Positions 53,892 to 64,000 of a DNA stretch of 64,000 nucleotides are shown piece by piece; position 1 is the first letter of the stretch; every line of letters starts with the position of its first letter. The position numbers and the translations under genes were made by a program. The notes below the pieces were generated by a model. That model made no database searches. It was not told the origin of the DNA and saw only the letters and a list, made by a program, of their open reading frames with translations. Location of the stretch: NCBI GenBank assembly GCA_030248065.1, contig JASAMV010003005.1, positions 1 to 64,000 on the forward strand. The letters run 5' to 3'. The stretch comes from Rhynchonema sp. JSB1_4. Its lineage: Eukaryota; Nematoda; Chromadorea; Monhysterida; Xyalidae.

Positions 53892-55099
53892 CTATAACCC
53901 TGAGTCCAAATAAAGCATAAAACGTCTAAAAAGCAGGCCACAAGTCACAAAGACGACCAAATTGACAATTCGCAACGAAATCGTTGGGTCAGCGCTTGCG
54001 GCTGATTCAAGTTTGGTGAACGTTACGTTATATCTTCTGCTGGCTCGATGTATGTGAGTGAGATTATTGCAGAAGTGATCCGAGTCACAGCAGCAGATTT
54101 CGGCGAACGTAATCTTGAAGTGAACCGAGTTGAGCACCTGCAACTGAGATCGATTATATTATTACGCCGTTCGCCTTTCTGACGCAGGGAAAGAATATGG
54201 GACCAGCTGGGAACCTTCTCGCAGTCGCAATGACGATGTCCCGGTGCACCACATTCGTCGGTGAAGAGAAGACGAAACAGATGCGCAGGAAACGGCATTC
54301 TTGCTGTTCTACAATTCGGCACGGTGTGCAACAGCACCGCGATGGCGCAGCGATTTTGTTCTCACGTTTCACCAGAACGGCTGTGCACCAAGGACATCGT
54401 CAGCGCAACAACACCAAATGGCCCTGTCGCCTAACAAAGGATTGACAACAGGTACATGTCCCAGAAAGCAGGCCGGAAAAATAATCCAGTGCTCATCGTG
54501 ACGAAACATCAGGTCTACCTTTCGCGTCAGGAGACTGTTCCTGAATGCAGCGGCAGCTATTCGATCCAGCTCGTCATACGTGGCACAGCCATTCAACGGG
54601 ATTCGACGTGCAGAACATTGCAAACGATCGGCACAGTCACGTGACAGGTACTCCTTGTCTGCAGCGGGAAGAGTGGAACCAATAACATCGGAAGGAAATT
54701 GGGTATATGGACATATACATACCTTGGTCCTAAAGCCGGATAAAACCTGTCTTCGCGAATATACCGAGCCCGAATTTGAACATGGAATTCGAGACTGAAT
54801 TGTCCGCCAACAGACCCTTGCCTCTCCTAAATTCTAGGAAGTCCCACATACATGTCTAAGTTAGAAGTTCTAATGACCTCTAAAATCCAAGATTGAAACC
54901 ATAAACCCATGCACCAACCCTGAGCGCTTCTGTCCGAAAATATGGACGCCCTGTACTTTACGTACTCGGTCACACATGCGTTGCCCGCATCGCACGCGTG
55001 TCTGGTTCGTTTGGATGTTTCAGTACCTCGATTGCAGGCCAAGCCGCTGACTGTCTTTGGTCCGAAAAATATTGGCAACAGGATTTGAACGTAGAGCAT
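53892..55099 (-). CDS. Ly6/three-finger-like protein with hydrophobic C-terminus (model approximate)
   Basis: Exon 55099-54919 has a short leader (MLYVQILLPIFFGPKTVSG) and then LACNRG...HACDAGNACVTEY. Exon 54658-54519 continues DKEYLSRDCADRLQCSARRI and NGCATYDE. A middle piece near 54308-54215 (DECGAPGHRHCDCEK) has an uncertain acceptor and phase. The last exon 54143-53892 has EICCCDSDHFCNN, the CC..D..CN signature ending Ly6/activin-receptor-type folds, followed by a hydrophobic tail (IVNLVVFVTCGLLF) that could be a GPI signal or membrane helix. No kinase domain follows, so it is not a receptor kinase. Ly6 proteins often modulate nicotinic receptors; being next to one may be coincidence. Confidence 0.55.
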
Positions 55100-58000
55100 T
55101 TGAAAGGCTATTCTGATGTTATCATCATTTTGAAGTAACGGCCGTTCGACATTGAGGAAGTATAACCAATGCGTTTTTTCTGAAAAATAACGCCAACAAC
55201 AACAAAATTGTAATTTGTGACATTGCATGCGCTTCAAGGATAAAAACATTGATAATCAAACTATTTTGCGTTGTTACTGTTAAAAGTCGGGGGGCGTCGT
55301 TCGGCGTTCAAATCAAGGAAATGCAATTGCGAATGCGTTCTTGTCCGGTAGACCGGCTGACGTACACGTTTTATCCGGGGGGCAGGGGTACGTTTTGTCA
55401 GGACTGGCTTATATTGCATGTAGGCCTCGAAAAACACTAGGATCCCTTTTATGTCGTACATCAGTTTCCATACCCTCAACATGCAAAATTACCTACAGTA
55501 TGTAGTAATGACAGTTGAGGATCCAGCAGGAGGAGAATTGTGGGCGATAAACGGATCCAATGCGTGCTAAAGACCTGCCGAGGTAAATACATACGGCAGA
55601 TGCAACGTCTAGTCACAGCTTCCTCTGATAATAAAGTTTATCGCTGTGTCGTATCCATGTAATTATCCTCAAAATTTATTCAAAATCTAAGCTTAATCGC
55701 CAATGCTGTGGAAAACAAATTACATACCTGACATGTGCAAAAAGCGTAAACAATGCCCTGTGGGGTTCAGGAAGGGGCACCCAGCGGTTTTTTTGAATAT
55801 ACGTGCATAGAAGTTGGATGGCTGGCACAATTATTCTTTAACTTTGTTTTTTTAGAAATCCTTTGTTCTCACCTCAGTAGGATCGCAACATAATTTTTTT
55901 TAGCCTTTTGACAAATATGTATGTACTGCACAGCTTGACTTTCTGGCGTGAGCAAAAAGTCGCTACTGTAGTCAAGTTTATATTTCGACCACTATTAGCA
56001 CTAGATACACCTATCAAACAACTGACTGTGAGTTCGTGTGCCTCGCAATCATTTATCAAGCCTAAAAACCTAAAAACTTTGTTTGAGCATCAGGCACATG
56101 CATTCAACTCCGATGGGATGACTAACGGGTTCACGGATGAGCCTGACCATAAATACTCACCCTGAGGAGCTCTTGGGCACGTATTCATTGGCCAAAGGTA
56201 TGGGAATGGGCACTCGGTAGGGACCCAACAATAAGGACATGTAGCCTGCTTGAGTGACAGGTGCATTAGCCTAAAATGTCGGCTGGATAAAAGCTACATA
56301 CATATGCGCATATGGCACATTTTGTCACTGTCATGCAATGCATGCCTACTCTTAGGGTATTGGGGCATTCGGTCTCTTGGGCTGTCAACCATATTATGCC
56401 CTGATAGTTGGACCCAGTAAAGGTTTTGAATCATGTAGTTTTTGCATATACGCTAAAAAGATAGATTAATGACGCCAAAAGCAAACTTTTGACATTACGC
56501 GGTAAGTTACCCGTCGCCTGCCGAACTAGAAAGGGTTATAGCTGCTCATTTTGGGATATGTAATCGGGACTTCGCGAGCGAAACGTGCCTTGCTGATCGT
56601 TTGAAAGATGCCTGATCGCAAAATCGCCAGCAAAAGTGCCCGGTATGTATAATAGTTGGCAAATAGTTGCCTACTACTGCCGTCATGGGGACATTTCATT
56701 ATGCCGCTAGCGAAAAAGACGGAGACATTACAGTTGTAATCTGGGCCGAAATGAGCAAAAACGTTGGGCAGCGAGCAACCCAGGTTGGGGCGCATGACAC
56801 ACAACACATCAAGCTCCAATGCGGACGTTTCTGCCGTTATTGGGCTTTGTCATACATTTTTTGAGCAGGAAACGCCGGGGAACCTAAAAATCGGTTTTGT
56901 TTGTTGATTCAGTAGTAGGATAGTGGCTGCGATAACAAATCAGACATTAGACCCGCATACCACTGAAAACAAGCTTCACGCGCAAGCAAGTGGCAAATGA
57001 AAATCAGGGAACTGACACAAGCCACAGAACACGGTGTGAGCGTGACATAACAAGCAAAATCTTGCAATCTGAGTTTTTGTGCGAAATTTTCCATGTCCGT
57101 TGTGACATGCCAAATTTCGTGCCTCAACAATTTTGAATGCTTCTCAGATTTGAGAACATGGCCTTTTTGCGAACCACTTTTGTTGCATCCAGCCGACTAG
57201 AAAGTCAACTTTGAACGCGAATTCTTTCCTCACAATTGAATTTGAACTAATCCACGCACACATTTCGTGAAATGGCGAAACACATTCAACAAGACTATCG
57301 TGTTGAACAAGCTAGACAGAATTCTGAACACTTGTCTTTATTGTACCTATATGCTGTTGAAGAACACATTCGAAATTAGCTTGTTTGTCGCAGTGCCCTA
57401 ATGAACCAGACCGTCACGCCAAGTATAGTAAATTTCCAAATTCGCTGCCGCACAGTAAAGTACGCCCCATAGTTAATGTCAGGTTCTAAACCCCAAATTC
57501 AACTTGTGAAACATTCGGACAGCCAACACACACGCAGCTTGCCAGCCAGCCAGGCAGCTGCGTGCAATGTTTCAGAACCGCGCATGGTTAGCGTTCGGGT
57601 TTATAACTTGACACTAACTATGGGGCGTATTTTACTGTGCGGCAGCGAATTTGGAAATTTACTATAGGAACCAAAAATTCTCAGTTCCAGGTTTTTAAAA
57701 TCAACATCGTGGAGAAAATAAACAAACATACACCCTCGAACCAAATACACCAAATCCCGAGAGAGTCTAACAAATTTTGACAGTTTCTGATGATGAGCCG
57801 AGCATGACAGGACGATAAACCAATTACACGTTCGCCACACCAACACAAACACTCGCTGCTGCTTGCACGAATATGATTGTGTCATGTTCTCTCAGCGATG
57901 TTGCGCTTGTTGTCCTTGCACGATGATAAGGACTTCAAGAACGAAAATAGTATGTATGTAAAATATGTTTTAGGTATTCCTTATTTCCCATGCGAGCGAC

Positions 58001-58743
58001 AAAAAGTGTGTCTGGCACTTGCACATCAAGAGAAACTGGTCATTATGATGTCACACAACGCAAACGAAACTGAGTCAGTTCTCACACCGCATCGGTAACT
58101 GTTTTGGTGAGAATTTAAGGAAGCACTTTTGCCTATCCTTGGCAAATATCAGTATCCGTGGCAAATATCAGTTAGCGCGCAGCGCTATGTGCCTTGCTTA
58201 GGTGCACAAACATGCCCAACTGTGAAAAAGACCAGGTTGTCGTTATCATGCCTCGTCTGATGAACGCTTTCAACATGATTGCAGCTGAACTGATAGATCA
58301 ACAACGAAACAGTGGAGGTTAATTGGACAACGCAATGGAAGACAATTGCGAAAACTTGTATCAGCAGAAAACAGTCAAATTTTGACACCCTCACTCCCCA
58401 ATGAGCGTCTGGTCCAAAAATTTTCTGCGGTTAGAATAACGCCTGAGCAAAGACAAGCGCACGCGGTGTGAGAGCAAACGAGGAATTTTGATTGAAACGA
58501 AGTGGTCTTCGTCAAAATGGTAGCGCTGACAAGTGGCGATGTTTGGGTCAACATTTTTACACTGCTCCTGATTTTGTACTCGAGTTGTGTCCCAGTGCAA
58601 ATACGTGCAGTGTCAGTGCTCAAACATCTGACGCATTTTTGCAAGTCAAACTTCTACAGCACGTTTGGTGTGTTGCCAATGTCTTCGCTTTTTGATCCAT
58701 GTTTCAAGCGCATTTTTATGCACAAAACAAACAAGTATGAAAA
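55100..58743. other. Intergenic stretch between Ly6-like and ionotropic-receptor genes
   Basis: No coding gene can be supported. It contains foldback F3 copy 2 (57424-57666) and otherwise unique-looking A/T-rich DNA with scattered short frames. ATGTTTCA occurs at 58699, near the receptor's 3' end. Confidence 0.5.
57424..57666. mobile_element. Foldback element family F3, copy 2
   Basis: About 240 bp and almost identical to the element at 15809-16052, including the opposed pair TGAAACATT (57507) and AATGTTTCA (57567). It is intergenic, between the Ly6-like gene and the ionotropic-receptor gene. Confidence 0.85.
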
Positions 58744-60810
58744 TTATGATGCCATAAACGCCATCGCAGTTTTGCGTCGTGGCCTTCTGTATAGCTGGTC
58801 AGATCGCTCCGAATACTCAATTGGCGCGCCGAGTTCCAAACCTGTTATCACCAAGTGACGTTGCAGGTTAGGCAGAGGACGCTTGAAAGTCTTTCGCTCA
58901 GTTCCCCGGGCTCTCATTATCACAGCTTCAAACAGAATAACCGGTGCAGATATTATGCAGCCGAAAGCCAGCAATATAAAACATCCAGTCAATTGCCTAA
59001 GGTTGAGTGGTTGTTTCTTCTTTTCATCCTGGTTTCCGCACCGTTCCCGTCCCAGCCTGGACATATACACTTCATATCGGCCTTGAACTTGCAAGAAATA
59101 GTCGTTCGATCGAATTATGGCTAAATTGATCCGATCGATAATCGATTGCGATAGATTTTTGTTGAACAGCAGTACGTCCACCGTTTCGTATGAGTCGAGC
59201 ACGCCGAACTGCACTGCGTGAAGGCCGCAGTACTTTTGCGTTAGCAAGTTGATTGCGCCAAGACTGAATATTACATTTGCTATTATTAGACAATTTTGAA
59301 ATCAAGTTAAAAAGTAAACCAAAATTTGACTAACTTTCCCAACACCACTATGCCACTATCCCTGTGATCAGCCAGATACTTTGCTGCTCCGTCGTAGCCC
59401 CCAAAGTCGTTCACGTCCACAGGTGGGTTGCGGTGTAGAGCTTGCTAAAATTTACTGTAAATTAAATGAAAAAAATATAATCGGGAGAAGTAAAGCCTGA
59501 TGACAAACCCCCAATTTCGGCACCGTGCTGTTCAGTCGCTGAAGCCAGGCAGCCCCAGATGGGGTGGCAATTTGAAACACACCCGCGTCTACCAGGACTG
59601 CTAATTCCTGAAAAAAGTGGACCCAAAAACAGCACTACCGAGTCAGCTCAAAATGTAGTGAATCAACAGACAAACATTACAGTACACGAATACCAAAACC
59701 TCAAGAGTTGTGAATCTTCTCTTGCCCTGTTGCACCAGAATCATGAACAGCAGGCCACTTCGGTACAACGACACAAACACGGCTGTGAAGAAGCTGCAAA
59801 CTGATTGTATCCTTTATTCCAGTGCACGCGCGAACTCATGCGTTCAACTATGACTTATTCCAGGGGGTCCAACAGTTCAAGCCCCGACCCAAAAACCGAT
59901 ACAAGAAAAGTCAAAGCAAACCCAAGCCATGCGAGCACGGCAGGCAACATTTTCGAGCGTTTGGCGTTTTTGCGGTGATTCAACACGGCATGTTGCAGTT
60001 TTTCTCCAATGAATTTGAAAATCTGCACAGCCAATAGGAAGCCAACGAACATCGCCATTGATTGGCTGTCGAAGACCGACAGAAAATGCAGACTCGCACC
60101 GATCGGGTCCATAATCGGTAGGACCACGTCGATGGCTGACTTGCCACCCGCGTATGAGATGCCGTAGGAGAGTCTGTTGAGATGTATGTAACAAAAAAGT
60201 TGATCCCGGAGGCAGTTTGGCAGCGAACTGTTACGCTGATCGAAATTTGTGGTATCAGTAACTCTCTAGATATCCCCATTACGGTTGACGACTGAGTATA
60301 GCAACACAAGAAGACAAACTAGAGTACATGTGTAGTGCATCTTGCAAACGCCTTTAGAAGCACCAACTTGAATCTGCGTATGCGTTCCGGAGTAGGCAAG
60401 AACGGAAACGCCAGTGTATCCAGTTGGCCAGATTCCAGCATGGAATACGCGGTGGCGAGAAACCCGATGTTGCGAGAAGGTTGGATCGGGATCAGATTGA
60501 AATCGAAACCGGCTGTAAAAACAGTGTTCCTAGTAGATGGGTATTCTACCTTGGGGCTCAACACACTACAAGAAGCATTGTTGTATGACAAATCTTCAAT
60601 CACCATAATTATGGTGGATCGGTCCGTCGTACAATGAAAGCGGCCGCAAGGAAGCTAACCGGATCTCATCATCAGATCAATCATCTCCGCCTGATGTCCA
60701 GGAAAGTCACATTTGCCCTGAACTCTTCTCAGATGTGTCTGCAGCGCGCACGGATTGCGGAACGGAGCCAAAGTGGCGTAGCCGATGTTCAGAGTTGTTC
60801 GGTCAGACAT
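58744..60810 (-). CDS. Divergent ionotropic glutamate-receptor-like channel (IR-like)
   Basis: Exons (upper-lower): 60810-60660, 60512-60368, 60174-59874, 59793-59700, 59607-59509, 59444-59335, 59263-58744; all joins keep frame. The protein starts MSDRTTLNIGYATLAPFRNP, the first lobe of the ligand-binding domain; there is no amino-terminal domain and no obvious signal peptide. Next come LESGQLDTLAFPFLPTPERI, a hydrophobic segment (FVGFLLAVQIF), a pore region, a third membrane segment (FFTAVFVSLYRSGLLFMILV) where classical receptors have SYTANLAAF, the second lobe (TLEELAVLVDAGVFQIATPS...) and a last membrane helix (LTGCFILLAFGCIISAPVIL). About 485 residues. Probably a chemosensory or modulatory channel. 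An upstream exon with a signal peptide may be missing. Confidence 0.75.
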
Positions 60811-62150
60811 TGCGCTCAGCTTTTTTGGAGACGCATAAAATCATATGTTTTCTCTGAACGGTGGCATATGACGACAGCTATTACAATATGTATTCAGGTG
60901 TGTAGGTACCTAGTCTGTGCAAACAGCTGCTTTGCAGCTAAAACACCCGTCGATCCGATGTCCTAAATGGATTCCGCAGGCATATTTGTTTAACAAACAT
61001 TATTTAGTTACACTTCAATACCATGTTTGGTTTTGAGCTCAATGGACTCACACAGAACGGCTGTCTACCTATCACGGCGTACTGCAGTACCAGATCGGTT
61101 TGCTTTTCACTACGTTTGGAAGAAGGACCTCTTTGTGAAGTATTGCACAGCCGTCGCCTCCAACAAACAGCTTTAGAGTCCACGTGAGTACTCGGCTGAC
61201 CGTATGTACATGGTCGGTTGAAAATCTTGTACAGTAGGTCAAGTCGCAGGCTAAACGAGAAATGTGTATCCTGAATCAGCCACCTGACAATTTATGATCT
61301 GATATCTACCGTCTCGTACTGGTCCCAATTTTCTATCAACAAACAGGCTGATAGGCCGTTCACGGCATACCGACCAAAAAGGACAGATCGGACCCGATTT
61401 TGCATGGTTGGCCGCGACGGTACCATGGTGATCTCAACGTATCTCGTATTTTATGCTGTCAAACGTTGTAGATAAGAAAACTTGCATATGGGTCCCAACA
61501 ACAATAATCACAATAAACCTTACTAGACACAAAAACCGGCAAAAATTATTCAAATACATTGTAGTGGGAAACAAATCACTTTGGCCAGAGAGCTTATCCA
61601 TGATAAATACGATAATATGTTGATAGGTACTAGATTTTCAATATGGTCAAAATCAAGCAAGAGCTTAAAATTCTTTTGAGCGATCTTCGAAGCAGAAACA
61701 GTTATCGGAATTGTTTGGCCGGGGCTTGAGACATCATAATGAAGTCGCAAAAGCAAGGCAATAATAAAAAAATATATTCATTTTGATTGAATGGTCTCTA
61801 TTTAGCGTAATATGCAGTTGCAGGCTGTGCTCGTTTCATGTAGTCCCCCCCCAAAGACGCTCGGTTGATCAATTACGTCCGCCGTCCATAAGTCGTCGCC
61901 AAAGTCTTCAGATGTTCGCAACTACCCACAACGGGAGTCCCTATGAAACCTGAGTAGCGAGCTGTTGTCTCCAGCTCTCCCTATTTACCCACAACAACCT
62001 CTAGGACCAGCTACGAAGGTACATACAAGGCGAAACTAAGATGCAGAGCTGAAAAAAGCCGAAAAAGCCACTTCGCACCTTTGCTTTCAAGCTTATCCTT
62101 TACATGCACCACTCGCGATGAACCAACTTCGCTCACACTCGCCGGCGCCT
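60811..62150. other. Gap between transporter fragment and ionotropic-receptor gene
   Basis: No gene is supported. I looked for the missing C-terminal membrane segments of the SLC35-like protein on the minus strand and did not find them. There are no recognisable repeats apart from short A/T stretches. Confidence 0.4.
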
Positions 62151-62204
62151 TTGAAAACGATCTCGAGATAAATGCCTGGAAGAAGTTTTTACATTCAAAA
62201 CTTT

Positions 62205-63382
62205 GTGTAAGATGGACGAATTCTCAAATATGGTCAAACCAGCGAAGCCAGACAACGTTGACGCGCCAGCGACGGCAAAGAAGCCGATCCAAGGATGCTC
62301 GACTTTGGTGAACTTGGACGCTGCTGTTGATTGTGCCGATTTCAGGGGACATTCCGTTGCGTTCAATGATTTACAGCTGTTCGTTTTTATAAGTTAGTTG
62401 AGATCAAATCATTGCTGCGTTTTGAATACTGTACATAAACCCTAGCACTAACCCATTAGCAGCAGACTTGTTCGGCATTTGCACCAGACTCACACCACTA
62501 AACAACATCACCAGGGCAAACCATTGCAAAAGGGACAGACGTTTGCCCATTAGGATCACGGCAAAGATGGCTGTGGTGAACAATTTCAGCTGGCTGACAA
62601 TCTGGATAAGTGTATTTTGCTTCATTTTCGTTTTATTTTTTGTTAACTTAAGACCATACCATAAAAGTGGCAGCTTCGAGATGTGTGGCGCCCAAATAGA
62701 ACAAGTTGGTTTGCATTGTATATAGAAATGCGGGCACGCCAACGCGAAGGGTGTCTCGGGGATGGAGAAGCACTTTTTGATAGATGAGTGATAATGCGCT
62801 GAAAAAATGACCAAGTCGAGGCAATGATTCATTCAAATCATATACAACATCAAACCGAACCTGGTTACACCCTTTTCTTCAATGATGACAAGGCCGATAC
62901 ACGTTGTCAGCTTCATAATTTCCGTGTAAAATACAGCCTCACTGGCCAGGTACAGTGGGACGCCTTTGCGAGCTCGAGTGTATCTGCAATGTTTCGCGCT
63001 GGGCTCAGCGTTACCCCCTAGGTAAGCCCCCCTGGAACTATTCTCTTTATAGACAATCGCATCATATGACATCATGCCAACCTTATCAATAGCGAAACGT
63101 TTACATGATGATAGTGAGCGCTTTATTTTTACCCACCCCAGCGTCATCGGTCGTTTTCGTCCGCCCGGACTGAAATTAGAAACAATTAAAACGAAACATA
63201 ATTAATTCACCAAAAGCCAGCACTGACCCACCTTGAACCTTAGGGCTGCCCGGCGCAGGAACAATAGCGGCAACCTTGCCATCATTAAGTTTGGTACTGA
63301 TTTTCAGCTCTCCGTTCACTTCAGGCACAATAAGAGCGTGTTTTTCGTCTTCCTCTCGCATGATTAAAATCTGAAGTCCCAC
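62205..63382 (-). CDS. SLC35A-type nucleotide-sugar transporter, incomplete
   Basis: Golgi-type antiporter family. Pieces: 63361(or 63382)-63232 (MREEDEKHALIVPEVNG, soluble N-terminus), a tentative 33-nt exon 63169-63137, 62983-62849 (YTRARKGVPLYLASEAVFYTEIMKL), 62798-62660 (HPRDTLRVGVPAFLYTMQTNLFYLGATHLEAATFMV), 62601-62453 (SQLKLFTTAIFAVILMGKRLSLLQW...GVSLVQ) and about 62366-62205 (HPWIGFFAVAGASTLSGFAGLTIFE). The order and motifs match SLC35A2/A3 transporters (family form: PALLYTIQNN, QLKILTTALFS, SSGFAGVYFE). The first membrane helix and everything after FAGLTIFE were not found, so the gene may be decayed, or those exons lie further off or were missed. Confidence 0.6.
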
Positions 63383-64000
63383 TTTTTTTATTTTTCAATT
63401 TCTCATAATTTTTAACAGTGTGAAGACCTTACTATAGCATATTCATTTTTCTGCTGGCTACTAGGATACTCACGATAGGTCTAACGAAGACATCTCAGAC
63501 ACACATTTGAGCAAAATCTTACTGCCAAATCTATGCAACGTGTAACAGTTTCTGTGCGTCACTTCACTAATTACGCCCGTCAGGTTAATTGAACGAAACG
63601 TGCACACAAAGAGAGGCATGTGGTTTTGGGTTTCATTGAGAATAAACGCAACAGACATGTATAGTATGTACATTGCTCGCCTGGGCAATCCAACCCTCCT
63701 GATAAAGTTATAGGTAATATTGGATGAAGGGTAAGTATACATTCGCATAACGGAAAATCTATTACATTTTCTACAACGTTAAAATTAAGAGGTTATTATA
63801 CAGATTCACTGACTGTCACCGGAGCCCACGTTTGAGGTTCAAAGTGGAGAGTGTTTGCAATTTGTATTTGCTTTCGGTTTTTATTTTATGTTAATTGATC
63901 AACCGAGTTTGTTGAACTTTTAAGCAGACAAAGAAAGAGCGATTGGATCAAGAAAGGCGCCGCAGGAAGCTGAACAAAAGTCAAGTCAGGCGCAGACAAA
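63383..64000. other. Right-edge sequence upstream of the transporter
   Basis: No coding gene is supported. It is the expected promoter side of the SLC35A-like gene, but no clear core element or repeat is seen. Confidence 0.4.

Noticed and set aside
58744..63382. An operon of minus-strand genes
   Set aside because: Gaps exceed 1.3 kb, functions are unrelated and no trans-splice signals were recognised.

Overview
The window is nuclear DNA from a small-intron animal, most likely a nematode. The evidence: mostly 45-90 bp introns ending in TTTTCAG or TTTCAG; a KIN-29/SIK-type kinase; an alpha nicotinic acetylcholine receptor; a Ly6-like protein; a divergent ionotropic receptor; and a greatly over-represented word, RATGTTTCA, that differs by one base from the CTGTTTCA core placed upstream of C. 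elegans piRNA genes. No species can be named from this alone. All exon borders were read by eye.

Layout. 1-17.4 kb (minus): one giant secreted mosaic gene running off the left edge. It has a signal peptide, a C-type lectin domain and about 14 four-cysteine sushi-like modules, each split over two small exons, with Thr/Ser/Pro linkers. Its 3' part is built of tandemly duplicated blocks that each carry furin-like basic sites. 19.4 kb (plus): an isolated half C-type lectin domain. 20.6-24.7 kb (minus): a 12-finger C2H2 protein. 24.7-40.4 kb: no supportable protein gene, but many foldback repeats and, from 27 kb on, a striking set of palindromic CRE sites (TGACGTCA) leading into the kinase. 40.5-45.6 kb (plus): salt-inducible kinase, 19 coding exons. 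47.1-49.3 kb (plus): a HutF-type formimidoylglutamate deiminase. 50.4-53.6 kb (plus): alpha-type nicotinic receptor subunit. 53.9-55.1 kb (minus): Ly6/three-finger-like protein with a C-terminal hydrophobic tail. 58.7-60.8 kb (minus): ionotropic-receptor-like channel without an N-terminal domain. 62.2-63.4 kb (minus): incomplete SLC35A-type nucleotide-sugar transporter.

Introns and intergenic DNA are full of short non-autonomous elements: at least six foldback/MITE families and three hAT-like elements, two with 8-bp target duplications. Several families that are unrelated in their arms carry the RATGTTTCA word in their loops. The genes do not form an operon or pathway; several are neural or signalling (kinase, acetylcholine receptor, ionotropic receptor, Ly6-like).

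The most interesting points are the RATGTTTCA word and its spread by foldback elements, the CRE cluster beside the kinase gene, the repetitive lectin/sushi protein with repeated basic cleavage sites, and the words shared between introns.
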